A DNA stretch of 42,529 nt from Nitrospirota bacterium (GCA_015233655.1 JADFXI010000011.1:1-42529), one strand, 5' to 3'; positions 7,705 through 16,797 are shown, counted from the stretch's first letter. Notes: generated by a model not told the origin, from the letters alone. Translations and numbers: made by a program.

Positions 7705-8154
7705 GTGAACAACCCGGTGGACGATCTCGAGAGGGCCGAAAGACTCAGGCTTGTTTTTCAGTCGCTTTACGAAGTCAACAAGAGGATACCTGTTATTGTC
7801 GAGGGGAAGAAGGACGTTGCCGCCCTGAGGAAGATAGGTCTTGTAGGCGAAATCATCACGCTGCACCGCGGCCACGGCATATATGAATTCTGCGAAGATA
7901 TTGCTGAACGTTTTAACCGGGTGGTCCTCCTTATGGACTGGGACAATAAAGGAGAGGCCCTCTACAAGACCGTGTCATCTAATCTTGGGGGGATTTGGGA
8001 AGAGTTCTCGCCGTTCCGTGAAATCGTCAAAGTGCTTTGCCAGAAAGATATAAAGGACATAGAGGGGGTCCCGCTCCTTCTTGAACGCCTGGCACGCAGT
8101 CAAGTTACTGTCGGAGAGGCCGAAGAGGCAGAAGGCTTCAAAGGCGACATCTGA
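7705..8154 (+). CDS. small TOPRIM-domain protein
   Basis: A 149-residue single-domain TOPRIM protein. VEGKKD at 32-37 gives the conserved Glu, and LLMDWDNKG near 75-83 gives the DxD metal-binding pair; GLVGEIITL lies between them. TOPRIM domains occur in primases, topoisomerases, RNase M5 and nucleases. This stand-alone form resembles small proteins of unknown function in archaea and deep-branching bacteria. I chose the GTG at 7705 because GAAGGGGCGGG precedes it; an in-frame TTG at 7657 would overlap the previous gene. Its stop overlaps the yraN start (TGATG), so the two are probably translationally coupled. Confidence 0.75.
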   Translation: MNNPVDDLERAERLRLVFQSLYEVNKRIPVIVEGKKDVAALRKIGLVGEIITLHRGHGIYEFCEDIAERFNRVVLLMDWDNKGEALYKTVSSNLGGIWEEFSPFREIVKVLCQKDIKDIEGVPLLLERLARSQVTVGEAEEAEGFKGDI

Positions 8155-8498
8155 TGATAAATCAGTTTGGGCGGAAAGGTGAGGACATCGCCGCCGAATA
8201 CCTGAAGGCAAAGGGGTACAAGATACTGCACCGCAATTTCAGGACCCCGGTTGGCGAGGCCGATATAATTGTCAGTGATAACGATGTCCTCGTCTTTGTC
8301 GAGGTAAAGGCAAGGACAGGCAGATCCTTCGGTGAGCCGTTTGAGGCTGTAGACTTTCGCAAGCAGGGAAAGATCAGGAAAATCGCGCTTTATTATCTCA
8401 AGTTGCACAAGTTTGAAAAGCAGGTCAGGTTTGACGTGGTGAGCATTGTATCCAGAAATGGGGACCACGATATAAGGCACATAATGGAAGCCTTTTAA
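8154..8498 (+). CDS. yraN: YraN/UPF0102 family nuclease-fold protein
   Basis: A 114-residue UPF0102 protein. GRKGEDIAAEYLKAKGY at 6-22, GEADIIV at 34-40 and FVEVKAR at 48-54 form the E-xD-ExK pattern of a restriction-endonuclease-like fold. Length and motifs match the family across its whole span. The family's exact role is not settled; a nuclease or DNA-repair role has been suggested from the fold. It overlaps the TOPRIM gene by one base. Confidence 0.9.
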   Translation: MINQFGRKGEDIAAEYLKAKGYKILHRNFRTPVGEADIIVSDNDVLVFVEVKARTGRSFGEPFEAVDFRKQGKIRKIALYYLKLHKFEKQVRFDVVSIVSRNGDHDIRHIMEAF

Positions 8499-8525
8499 TA
8501 AGTATCGGGCGGTACGGAGGACTTT

Positions 8526-9410
8526 ATGTTTGTCTATCTGAACAATAAACTCGTGCCCTCTGCCGAGGCCAAGGTCTCTGTCTTCGACCACGGTTTTCTA
8601 TACGGCGACGGAATATACGAGACGATGCGCGTATATGAAGGCGTCGTTTTCCAGGTTGACGAACACCTGAAACGTTTGCGCCGTTCCGCCTCGCTGATAG
8701 GGCTTGATGTCCCCAAGAGTGATGACGACATTAAGGCATCTGTATATGAGACTCTTATAGCAAACACATTGAGTGATGCATACTTGCGATTGACGATCTC
8801 AAGGGGGTACGGCGAGATAGGGCTCGACCCCGACCTCTGCAAAGAGCCTACCTTTATCATCATTGCCCAAAAATTCAAGAGCTATCCGCGCTCCTATTAT
8901 GAAGAAGGAATAAGCCTGAAGATCGCCTCGGTCAGAAGAAATTTGATAGAAGCGTTGAATCCGCAGATTAAATCGCTCAACTTCCTCAATAACATACTTG
9001 CCAAGATTGAGGCCCGAAAAGCGGGTGCAAACGAAGCTATAATGCTCAATGCATCGGGGCATCTTGCGGAGGGAACGATAAGCAACATCTTCTTTTTAAG
9101 AGATGGCGTACTGAATACCCCCTCAATCGGTTGCGGGATACTTGACGGCATTACCAGGTCGCTGGTTATCGATCTCGCTGCCAAGAATTCAATTCTTGTA
9201 AAAGAGGGCGAGTTTGTCCCTGAGGATTTGCTCGGGGCCTCGGAAGTTTTCATAACCAACTCGACTATGGAAGTGATGCCTGTGAGCAAGGTCGATGAAA
9301 AGACTTTCAAGGCAGGAGAAACCGCCGCCCTGCTCCTTGCTAAATACAAAAAAGAGGTGACCGGCTATGTCAGAGAAAAAAAAGAAGAAGCCCCATCATT
9401 ATGGGAATAA
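8526..9410 (+). CDS. class IV (branched-chain type) aminotransferase
   Basis: A 294-residue fold-type IV PLP enzyme. FDHGFLYGDGIYETMRVYEG at 20-39 is the family start. K149 in IKSLNFLNN is the predicted PLP lysine, EGTISNIFF at 182-190 the cofactor region, and GILDGITR at 204-211 the phosphate-binding loop. Branched-chain transaminase (IlvE), D-amino-acid transaminase and aminodeoxychorismate lyase (PabC) share these motifs and cannot be safely separated here; IlvE-like is the most common outcome. CGGAGG lies 6 nt before the ATG. The 3' end overlaps deoC by 44 nt. Confidence 0.82.
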   Translation: MFVYLNNKLVPSAEAKVSVFDHGFLYGDGIYETMRVYEGVVFQVDEHLKRLRRSASLIGLDVPKSDDDIKASVYETLIANTLSDAYLRLTISRGYGEIGLDPDLCKEPTFIIIAQKFKSYPRSYYEEGISLKIASVRRNLIEALNPQIKSLNFLNNILAKIEARKAGANEAIMLNASGHLAEGTISNIFFLRDGVLNTPSIGCGILDGITRSLVIDLAAKNSILVKEGEFVPEDLLGASEVFITNSTMEVMPVSKVDEKTFKAGETAALLLAKYKKEVTGYVREKKEEAPSLWE

Positions 9411-10077
9411 ACATATTTCGCCGGCGGAATTAGGGCGATATATCGAACAGACTCTCCTGACGCCAAACGCCACGGAAGCGGACGTCATTAAGCTCTGTAA
9501 GAGCGCGATAAGATATAATTTTTGTTCCGTTTGCGTACACCCTTACTATGTTCCGCTCAGCAAGGCCATTCTCAGCGGCCATGAGACAACGGTAACGACT
9601 GTAATCGGGTTCCCGCTCGGCATGACCATGAAGAATATCAAGGTCTATGAAGCTATGCAGGCGGCCCTGTACGGCGCCCAGGAACTTGATGTTGTCCTTA
9701 ATATAGGCGCGGTCAAATCCGGCAACCTCGATTATGTGGCAGGAGAGCTGTCGGAGATCTTAGCTGCCAACAAGTCCATTGTCCACACAGCCATTATCGA
9801 AACATGTTATCTGACAGAGAAAGAGAAGAGCGCCGTTACAGAAATAGCCGCTGGTTGCGGGGTCGGCTTCATAAAAACATCGACCGGATTCGGTCCTAAA
9901 GGCGCAACCGACAAAGACGTCAAGCTGATCAAAAACGTTCTAAAAGATCGGGCTGGTGTAAAGGCGTCCGGCAACATCCGGACTTTACCGCAGGTCATGC
10001 GTTTGATCAAGTCAGGTGCCGCACGCATTGGGACAAGCGCCGGCCTCGAAATAATGCAGGAAGCACTCGCTTCATAA
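9367..10077 (+). CDS. deoC: deoxyribose-phosphate aldolase
   Basis: A 236-residue DeoC, reversibly cleaving 2-deoxyribose 5-phosphate to glyceraldehyde 3-phosphate and acetaldehyde. The Schiff-base lysine is K170 in FIKTSTGFGPKGAT. K199 in VKASGNIRT and D108 in ELDVVLNIG complete the catalytic set. GTSAGLEIM near the end binds phosphate. The first 12 residues (MSEKKKKKPHHY) are a basic tail encoded within the 44-nt overlap with the aminotransferase. An alternative internal start would trim this tail, but AGAGGTG sits well placed for the chosen ATG. It is the last gene before the glycan cluster. Confidence 0.93.
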   Translation: MSEKKKKKPHHYGNKHISPAELGRYIEQTLLTPNATEADVIKLCKSAIRYNFCSVCVHPYYVPLSKAILSGHETTVTTVIGFPLGMTMKNIKVYEAMQAALYGAQELDVVLNIGAVKSGNLDYVAGELSEILAANKSIVHTAIIETCYLTEKEKSAVTEIAAGCGVGFIKTSTGFGPKGATDKDVKLIKNVLKDRAGVKASGNIRTLPQVMRLIKSGAARIGTSAGLEIMQEALAS

Positions 10078-10124
10078 CTCAGTATGCGCAGAATGTTTCC
10101 CGGTCTGCTCAGTCGTTAATCAGT

Positions 10125-10130
10125 TATAAT
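10125..10130 (+). promoter_or_regulatory. -10 element for a leaderless glycosyltransferase mRNA
   Basis: TATAAT ends 6 nt before the ATG at 10137, so the expected start of transcription coincides with the start codon. There is no Shine-Dalgarno and no good -35 box. It marks the probable start of the glycan operon. Confidence 0.4.
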
Positions 10131-10136
10131 AATCAG

Positions 10137-11246
10137 ATGCGCATTCTCCATACAGAATGGTCTGACGCCCTCGGGGGACAGGAAAAAAGGATTTTGGCCG
10201 AATGCTCTGGACTCATTGAGCGAGGACATTATGCTGCCATAGCCTGCCGGGAAATTGCGAGGATTAAGGTGGAAGCGCATAAACAAGGCATCGACGTTTT
10301 TACCTTTCCTTTTAAAAGCACTTCAGATATCGGGACGATCGAGGGCCTGGTCAGACACATAAGGGGCAACGCGTATGATATAGTCAACACCCATAGCGGT
10401 AAAGACTCCTGGGTCGGCGGCATAGCCGCAAAACTCGCCCGCGTGCCGGTGCTTGTAAGGACCAGGCATTTGAACATCCCGCTGAGAAGAAATATTTTCA
10501 ATTTCATACACTACCTGCCTGATATGTACATAAGCTGCGGAGAAAACATGAGGAACACACTCGTATCAAAGTGCGGGTTCCCTGCTGACAAGGTGGTGAA
10601 CATATCTACGGGAGTAAGCGATGATTTTTTCAATGTAAAGAGAAACCCAACGTTGAAAAAGAAATACGGGTTAGAGGCAGATGCCCTTGTAATAGCGAAA
10701 GTCGGCATATTCAGAAGGGTCAAAGCGCATCAGGTCACTCTGAAATGCGTTAGAAGGGTCGTGGACGAATTACCGAATGCGAGGTTCCTTTTTGTCGGAG
10801 ACGGGCCAGACAGGGAGGAAATGGAAGGACTTGCAAGAAAGCTCGGCGTCGCAGAGTATGTTATCTTCACAGGGTTTATTAATGATATAGCCGAAGTGTA
10901 TTCCTTCAGCGATCTGTCTATCCTGAGTTCACTTTCAGAAGGGATCCCTCAGAGCATTATGCAGGCCATGGCTGCCGGTGTTCCGGTAGTTGCAACGCGA
11001 GTCGGCGGCATCCCGGAAATAATATCACACATGGAGACAGGCATACTGGTCGAGCCGCTTGATCACGAGGCCCTTGCAGAGGGCATCATCAAAATATTGC
11101 GAAACAGCGATTTGGCCGCGTCGTTCAGCGAGAAGGCGAAGGAGTTCGTGTTAAAGCATCACTCGATGCGGATTATGCTCGACAAAACCGAGTCACTTTA
11201 TCGTTCCTTGCTCGAAAAGAAGAGAAATGAGAATTCATCCAACTGA
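10137..11246 (+). CDS. GT4 family glycosyltransferase
   Basis: A 369-residue GT-B fold glycosyltransferase. The N-domain has the usual GGQEKRIL glycine motif at 13-20. The C-domain has LFVGDGPDREEME near 218-230 and the retaining-GT4 donor motif SEGIPQSIMQAMAAG at 267-281, followed by PVVATRVGGIPEII. It probably transfers a sugar from a nucleotide donor to LPS core or a lipid-linked glycan at the inner membrane. It overlaps the next gene by 20 nt, so the two are likely cotranslated. Donor and acceptor cannot be told from sequence. Confidence 0.88.
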   Translation: MRILHTEWSDALGGQEKRILAECSGLIERGHYAAIACREIARIKVEAHKQGIDVFTFPFKSTSDIGTIEGLVRHIRGNAYDIVNTHSGKDSWVGGIAAKLARVPVLVRTRHLNIPLRRNIFNFIHYLPDMYISCGENMRNTLVSKCGFPADKVVNISTGVSDDFFNVKRNPTLKKKYGLEADALVIAKVGIFRRVKAHQVTLKCVRRVVDELPNARFLFVGDGPDREEMEGLARKLGVAEYVIFTGFINDIAEVYSFSDLSILSSLSEGIPQSIMQAMAAGVPVVATRVGGIPEIISHMETGILVEPLDHEALAEGIIKILRNSDLAASFSEKAKEFVLKHHSMRIMLDKTESLYRSLLEKKRNENSSN

Positions 11247-12345
11247 TTTCCTTTTATATTGGGCCGTAAATATTTTGAATTCATTCGACCGGAGAGACCG
11301 GTCATTGGAGAGTTTTAGGCCTGAATACGTCAGGACTATCCTTATTATTTCTTCTACCGGACTGGGCGATACCCTGCTTTCGACTCCTGCCATAAGTTCG
11401 ATCAGGCAACGATATCCGCGTGCCAGGATCATAGCCTTTATGAACTATAAGAACATGGAACTCTTTGCAGATAATCCGGACCTCGATATGATAATTCCCT
11501 ACCGCGGCGGTTACCGGAGGTTTCTCAGGACTGTCAGGCAATTCCGAAACCTCAGACCTGATGTGGCTGTAATCCTTCACGGCAATGAGCCCCAGGCCAC
11601 TCCATACTGCTATCTTTCAGGCGCCAGGTACATTGTCAAGGTCCCAAAGTCGCCTGAGTACGGCTATATATTGAGCAATGCCGACAACGGGATCAGTGAC
11701 ATCAGCAAGACCCACAGCATAGATGTCCGCCTGAAAGCAGCGTCCTTAATCGGAGGTGCCGCTGAAAACAAACGCATGACTCTCAATGTCGACAAAGAGG
11801 ATGAAGCATTCGTCGAAGAGTATCTGAAGACGCAAGGGATCAGCAGCAGCAACATATTGATCGGCTTTCAGACCGGGGCTGCAAAGGGATATAAGGTCTG
11901 GCCTGATCAGAATTTTATCGGCCTTGGGAAAAAGCTCCTCGCGGCGGACCCCCGGGTGCGAATTGTTTTGACCGGCGCGCCTAATGAAATTAAGCATTGC
12001 GAATATATCGCCGACAACATCGGGAAAGGTGCCCTCTCCACTGCCGGAAAGATACCGTTGAAACATACGAGGGCACTTATTAAGCGGCTTTCGCTCCTTG
12101 TGACAAACGACACAGGCACAATGCATATGGCTATTGCGCTCGGCACCAGGACGGTCTCTCTTTTCTGCCCTACCGATTACCGCTGTTACGGGCCGCTATA
12201 TGACCTGCATCTCCACAGGGTCATCGCAAAAGAAAAACCCTGTCCAGAATGCAGATACGCAAAATGCAAGGAGCCTTTCTGCATGGGTGCTATTACAACG
12301 GATGAGGTTTTCCGGGTTATCGAAGATGATCTTCTCAGGGATTAA
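11227..12345 (+). CDS. GT9 heptosyltransferase-like protein
   Basis: A 372-residue ADP-heptose:LPS heptosyltransferase-like protein (GT9). ISSTGLGDTLLSTPAISSIR around 42-61 is the N-terminal signature; TNDTGTMHMAIALGTRTV with the following LFCPTD is the C-terminal donor-site signature. A Cys-rich tail (CPECRYAKCKEPFC) is seen in several GT9 proteins. It probably adds heptose or a related sugar to the LPS inner core. The start overlaps the preceding gene by 20 nt, and the end overlaps the next GT9 gene by 20 nt if that gene starts at 12326. Confidence 0.87.
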   Translation: MRIHPTDFLLYWAVNILNSFDRRDRSLESFRPEYVRTILIISSTGLGDTLLSTPAISSIRQRYPRARIIAFMNYKNMELFADNPDLDMIIPYRGGYRRFLRTVRQFRNLRPDVAVILHGNEPQATPYCYLSGARYIVKVPKSPEYGYILSNADNGISDISKTHSIDVRLKAASLIGGAAENKRMTLNVDKEDEAFVEEYLKTQGISSSNILIGFQTGAAKGYKVWPDQNFIGLGKKLLAADPRVRIVLTGAPNEIKHCEYIADNIGKGALSTAGKIPLKHTRALIKRLSLLVTNDTGTMHMAIALGTRTVSLFCPTDYRCYGPLYDLHLHRVIAKEKPCPECRYAKCKEPFCMGAITTDEVFRVIEDDLLRD

Positions 12346-13474
12346 ATCAGTACTCGTTCTCAAGCTGCGCCACATAGGAGATGTGCTCCTGACAGTGCCG
12401 GTATTCAGGGCCCTCAAGGAGACTTTCCCCGATGCCCGCGTGAGTGCGCTGGTAAACGCCGGGACAGAAGCTGTTCTTCAGGGCAATCCTCTTATAAACG
12501 ATATCATTGTCTTAGACAGAGGGGTCAAGTCCCTTCCTCCGGCAACGCGGCTCTTGAAGGAATGGTCTTTCCTCAGGGCCCTTTCGAAGAGAGCATTTGA
12601 CATGACGGTTGACCTGACCGGAGGTGACAGGGCCGCGGTTGCATCCTTTGCAACAGGTGCCAAAGTCAGGATTGGCTTGAACTCCGGAGAAGGACTCATG
12701 GGCAAGAGGCTGCTCTATACCCATCTGTCCTCGCCTGACGTCCATAAACATACTGTGTTTTATAATCTCGAAATTGTTCGCCCGTTCGGCATATCCACTG
12801 ATGACCATTCTATCGACTTCTATACTTCGGAAGAGGACAGAGTGTTTATAGACAAGGTGCTCGAAGAGCATAAAGTCGGAGCAGGGGCCATGATAGTGCA
12901 TGTCCACCCGACGTCCCGCTGGCTCTTTAAATGCTGGAACGACAACTACATGGCCGATGTTATCAGATGGCTGCTGGAGAAGGACATGTTTGTTGCGGTT
13001 ACTGCTTCGCCGGATAGTCGTGAGATCGAGAAGGCAGGCAGGATACTGGAACTGGTCGGCGAAAGACAGAGGCTAATCGACCTGCGGGGGAAAACGACAA
13101 TCAAGCAACTCGGCGCCCTCTCAAAAGCCTCGCGGCTTTTTTTCGGAGTCGATTCCGCTCCCATGCACATTGCAGCAGCAGTGGGCACGCCTGTTGTGGC
13201 GCTTTTCGGCCCCAGCGGTGCTTTTAACTGGGGGCCCTGGGACAACAATGAAAGAGGCGTATCCAGCGGGAGTCCAGCTGTGACGCCATATGCGAAAAGA
13301 AACGGCATCCAGACATTCGGCATTCATACTGTAATTCAGCAGGAAAGGGATTGTGTCCCGTGCGGCTGCGACGGCTGCGCGGGCAGTAAAACGAGCGACT
13401 GTCTTGAGGAAATAAAGGCGTCAGTGGTCAAGGAGATCTTGGCGGAGCGGTTGAAAACCGGCGTCAGTTCCTGA
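12326..13474 (+). CDS. GT9 heptosyltransferase (RfaQ-like)
   Basis: A 382-residue GT9 protein. KLRHIGDVLLTVPVFRALK near residue 13 and FGVDSAPMHIAAAVGTPVV with the following ALFGPSG near the C-terminus are the two family signatures. HVHPTSRWLFKCWNDNYMAD in the middle matches LPS core heptosyltransferase III (RfaQ/WaaQ). I chose the ATG at 12326 because the conserved region begins immediately after it; the open frame extends further upstream only inside the previous gene. A CVPCGCDGC tail is present. It ends 2 nt from a convergent HD-GYP gene, leaving no room for a separate terminator. Confidence 0.85.
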   Translation: MIFSGIKSVLVLKLRHIGDVLLTVPVFRALKETFPDARVSALVNAGTEAVLQGNPLINDIIVLDRGVKSLPPATRLLKEWSFLRALSKRAFDMTVDLTGGDRAAVASFATGAKVRIGLNSGEGLMGKRLLYTHLSSPDVHKHTVFYNLEIVRPFGISTDDHSIDFYTSEEDRVFIDKVLEEHKVGAGAMIVHVHPTSRWLFKCWNDNYMADVIRWLLEKDMFVAVTASPDSREIEKAGRILELVGERQRLIDLRGKTTIKQLGALSKASRLFFGVDSAPMHIAAAVGTPVVALFGPSGAFNWGPWDNNERGVSSGSPAVTPYAKRNGIQTFGIHTVIQQERDCVPCGCDGCAGSKTSDCLEEIKASVVKEILAERLKTGVSS

Positions 13475-13476
13475 CA

Positions 13477-14718
13477 TCATTTTATATTGCCTAATATTTT
13501 TATAAAAGTCTTTAAAAGTTCCGGATCGTAATGCGCAGTCTCGCCGGACATTTTCTGAAGGGCCTGAAACGGTTTATATGCAATCTTGTAAAGACGCTCG
13601 GTTGTCAATACATCATAGTAATCCGCGATAGCGGATATTCTCCCAAAGAGTTCTATTCTACTTCCTGAGAGACCGCCTGGATATCCCTTGCCCGACAGCT
13701 TTTCGTGATGCTGCAACAAAGCGACAAGTGACTCATCGGGAAAGCCCTCATGAGAGCGCATAAGCTTTTCGCCCTCGCTGACATGGTTTTTAAAGATGTT
13801 GAATTCCATATCGTTCAGCCTTCCCTGTCTGTTCAATATTTCGTGGGAAATAGCGATTTTACCTATATCATGAAGAATGGCCCCCAGTCCGAGCTTTTCG
13901 AGATCTCCTGTTTTCATGCCTATTGCCGTGCCAAGGCCGATTGATAAGACAGCGACATTGACAGAATGGGCGTATGTATAATAATCATGTCCTTTTAAGC
14001 TTAACAAAGTGCATATCGCGTCCCTGTTCCCGCTGATAGAACCAATTATCTCGTTGACCAGAGCATGTATCTTCTTTATTTTTTTCCCGCTCTTCGGGTC
14101 GTCAAAAAAATCATGCAATGCTATCTTTGTCATTTCCTTAAGGACCAGCGTTTTTATCCCCGGCTTATTGCTTTCAGACGATTCGAGTTCAGGCAGGGCA
14201 CTTATGTATTCATGATAACGATGAAGGTCGGACCTCTTTATGACCATATCTCCGGAGTCGCCTGGCATGCCCTCGCCAACCTCTGCAGGCATATCATCGG
14301 TTGCTTCGACAACAGGATGAAAATTAAGGCCGTCACGCAAAAACAGGCCGAAATTTATCTTACCGCCGGGCTTGATCAATGCGGGATCTATTTGGTGGAA
14401 GCGCTCCTTGTTATAAGAATATTTCTTGAATTCAGCTGTACTGCCTGCATCATCGTCGGTCTGTAGCGAGGAGCGGTGCCTGGAGATGTAAAATTCAAAA
14501 TCCGGGATATCCCTTGTATGAATGTAGACATTCGATATACCCTTTTCCGTCAGCAATTCCTTTGAAATAATTGCATAAAGCATACCCCTGTTGAGAAAGA
14601 CCTTTAACAGCCGGTTTTCCTTGATAAAAATATCACAGGGGAGTCTTGTGCCGACGATAAGCTGCCTTAACGGAATAGTGGCATACGGCCCTTCTATCTC
14701 AGTGACTTTCGTTACCAT
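13477..14718 (-). CDS. HD-GYP domain phosphodiesterase-like protein
   Basis: A 413-residue protein with a C-terminal HD-GYP domain: LHDIGKI with HD at 283-284, HHE at 337-339 and GKGYPGGL with GYP at 345-347. HD-GYP enzymes hydrolyse the second messenger cyclic-di-GMP. The N-terminal 70 residues resemble the same region of the HD protein at 24741-25979, so the two are paralogs. No signal peptide or membrane segment is obvious. It lies antisense inside the polysaccharide cluster, suggesting c-di-GMP control near surface-glycan genes (inference). TATAAT 6 nt before the ATG and no Shine-Dalgarno suggest a leaderless mRNA. Confidence 0.9.
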   Translation of the reverse strand: MVTKVTEIEGPYATIPLRQLIVGTRLPCDIFIKENRLLKVFLNRGMLYAIISKELLTEKGISNVYIHTRDIPDFEFYISRHRSSLQTDDDAGSTAEFKKYSYNKERFHQIDPALIKPGGKINFGLFLRDGLNFHPVVEATDDMPAEVGEGMPGDSGDMVIKRSDLHRYHEYISALPELESSESNKPGIKTLVLKEMTKIALHDFFDDPKSGKKIKKIHALVNEIIGSISGNRDAICTLLSLKGHDYYTYAHSVNVAVLSIGLGTAIGMKTGDLEKLGLGAILHDIGKIAISHEILNRQGRLNDMEFNIFKNHVSEGEKLMRSHEGFPDESLVALLQHHEKLSGKGYPGGLSGSRIELFGRISAIADYYDVLTTERLYKIAYKPFQALQKMSGETAHYDPELLKTFIKILGNIK

Positions 14719-14724
14719 AATTAT

Positions 14725-14730
14725 ATTATA
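14725..14730 (-). promoter_or_regulatory. -10 element of the HD-GYP gene
   Basis: On the minus strand TATAAT is followed by ATAATT and then the ATG at 14718. The spacing fits transcription starting at the start codon. No matching -35 is apparent. Confidence 0.4.
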
Positions 14731-14792
14731 TATCGTACAATAGAACGTATGTCTTCAATAATCAATACTGAGCCGAAAAGCCGGGGGGCCGG

Positions 14793-15578
14793 GTGAGACC
14801 GGTGCCTGTGCTGATGTATCACCATGTCAACCCGCATAAGGGTGACATGATAACTATTTCCCCCGAGATTTTTGACGGTCAGATGCGCTACCTCGCCGAA
14901 TCAGGCTACAGGACCCTTACCCTCGATGAACTGGCCTCGTATATCACCGGCGAACTAATCCTGGAGCAAAAGGCGGTCGCAATCACTTTTGATGACGGCT
15001 GGCTCGACAATTACCTTTTTGCATGGCCGGTCATCGAAAAATACGGCATAAAGGCAGCTGTCTTTGTTGTAACAGACTGGGTTGAGAAGGCATCAGAAGG
15101 AAAATCGAGTATACCTGAAGCGGTCCCGACCCACAGCGAATCAAAGGACCTCGTTGCCGGAGGGCTCTGCAGTCAGGTCATACTCAACTGGGAAATCATC
15201 GCTAAAATGGCCGGAAGCGGACTGGTTAACTTTTATTCTCATTCCAGAAGCCATCCTGAATGCGACTCGCTCTCACCTGCCGCCCTGACAGACGAACTGG
15301 CGGGGTCCAGGTCTGTAATTGAAGAAAGGCTTAAGCGGCCATGTCCTTATCTCTGCTGGCCTAAGGGGAAATATAGTAATCTCGCTGTAAGTGCTGCCAG
15401 GGATGCCGGGTACAAGACCCTGTTTACTACAAAGGCCGGGGTTGTGACAGCAGGTTCTGACCCGCTTGCAATCAGCAGAATCGTGGTCAAGGACAGCATC
15501 CCGTGGTTTAAGAAAAGGTTGAATATATATACGGGCCCGCTGCTTTCTAAACTCTACCTTCTTATAAAAAAGAAATGA
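14793..15578 (+). CDS. polysaccharide deacetylase (CE4, NodB-like)
   Basis: A 261-residue carbohydrate esterase family 4 protein. VPVLMYHHV at 4-12 is the common start; TFDDGW with D67-D68 and SHSRSHP with H150 and H154 form the predicted metal-binding and catalytic set, and CWPKGKY follows later. The family removes N-acetyl groups from polysaccharides. There is no obvious signal peptide, so it may act on a cytoplasmic lipid-linked precursor. The start is a GTG preceded by a G-rich stretch, divergent from the HD-GYP gene with a 74-nt gap. It is followed after 19 nt by a glycosyltransferase. Confidence 0.88.
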   Translation: MRPVPVLMYHHVNPHKGDMITISPEIFDGQMRYLAESGYRTLTLDELASYITGELILEQKAVAITFDDGWLDNYLFAWPVIEKYGIKAAVFVVTDWVEKASEGKSSIPEAVPTHSESKDLVAGGLCSQVILNWEIIAKMAGSGLVNFYSHSRSHPECDSLSPAALTDELAGSRSVIEERLKRPCPYLCWPKGKYSNLAVSAARDAGYKTLFTTKAGVVTAGSDPLAISRIVVKDSIPWFKKRLNIYTGPLLSKLYLLIKKK

Positions 15579-15597
15579 GAAGGTCGCATAAATAACC

Positions 15598-16788
15598 ATG
15601 ACAGGAAGGAATAACGGCTTAAGCATCGTATCCTATGTGCCGCACGGATCTGTGCCGGACACCAGAGGGTTTGCGCCTTCCTTAGTAGCCTATAATTTAA
15701 TGCGGAACTTCAGCCGGATCTCTTCTATAACTATATGCGGCCTGGAAGCGGCCACAGAGGCTTATGAAGTCAATCCGGAAATCGGGCCTATCTACAGAAT
15801 TGGGGAAGGCAAGATCTATAGGAGGCTGTTTAGGAAAATTACTAAGCTCGATCCTTATCCCCTTCATGCCAGAGCTGCAAATATTGTCCGAAAGATTTCT
15901 CCTGATATCTTTCATGCCCACCAGTTGGAGTTCCCTGTCAACGATTTCCTGAGACGCCTCGGCAGGAGAATTCCTGTAGTTGTCCACGCTCATGTGATAG
16001 ACAGAACGTTTTCTTTGAAGAATGGCAGCGCCGATCTTTATGTTGCTGTCTCCGAATATGTCAGGGATGAATTGGCGGATAAGGGCTATCCGGAAGATAT
16101 AATTGATGTTGTTCGCAATGGGGTAGAGACTAATCTGTTCAGGCCGGCCCTGCCGAATGAGAAGCCGGACATACAAAAGCACCTGAACATCCCGGCAGAC
16201 GCTTTTGTAATATCTTTTGTCGGAAGGATGCAGGAGGCAAAGGGGTTTCACATATTTCTGGGGGCGGCTGAAATCCTCCTGTCAAAATATCCGGGCCTTT
16301 ATGTCCTTGCTGCAGGCCCGGAGCCTGATGATGCCCGGCGGGACAAAAGCTACGGCACCAGCTGCAATACGAGAATGAAATTACGAACAAAGTACGGCAA
16401 GCGTTACAGGGAATTTCCAAGTCTCCCACACAACGAACTCGCTGAGCTGTTCAAAGCAACGGATGTCGCACTGCTGCCGTCGTTTGCAGACGCACAGGGA
16501 ATGGTCATGATTGAGTCGATGTCGAGCGGATGCATTACGGTTTCTTCGAATCTCGGCGGAATAAAAGAGTCTATTTCCCATGGATCAACGGGATTTCTGC
16601 TCAATAAACCTGATAATATAGAAGAGAGCGTTCATTTGATTGAAGAGATAATTGACCACCCCGGACGGTATGAATCCATAAAGGGCAAGGCCCGCCAATT
16701 CATCGTGGACAACTTCGACTGGAAGATTTCGGCGTCAAAGATGGAAAAGCTTTATTTCGGGCTTTTCAATAATTTGCGAAAGGAATAA
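15598..16788 (+). CDS. GT4 family glycosyltransferase
   Basis: A 396-residue GT-B glycosyltransferase. The N-domain has HAHQLEFPVNDFLRR; the C-domain has FVGRMQEAKGFHIF and the donor-binding stretch LLPSFADAQGMVMIESMSSG, then GGIKESISHGSTGFL. The usual E(x7)E is replaced by an AQGMVMIE-type motif, as in many GT4 enzymes. It is likely cytoplasmic or peripheral on the inner membrane and builds the glycan exported by this cluster. AGAAGG lies upstream of the ATG. Confidence 0.86.
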   Translation: MTGRNNGLSIVSYVPHGSVPDTRGFAPSLVAYNLMRNFSRISSITICGLEAATEAYEVNPEIGPIYRIGEGKIYRRLFRKITKLDPYPLHARAANIVRKISPDIFHAHQLEFPVNDFLRRLGRRIPVVVHAHVIDRTFSLKNGSADLYVAVSEYVRDELADKGYPEDIIDVVRNGVETNLFRPALPNEKPDIQKHLNIPADAFVISFVGRMQEAKGFHIFLGAAEILLSKYPGLYVLAAGPEPDDARRDKSYGTSCNTRMKLRTKYGKRYREFPSLPHNELAELFKATDVALLPSFADAQGMVMIESMSSGCITVSSNLGGIKESISHGSTGFLLNKPDNIEESVHLIEEIIDHPGRYESIKGKARQFIVDNFDWKISASKMEKLYFGLFNNLRKE

Positions 16789-16797
16789 AATATTAAG

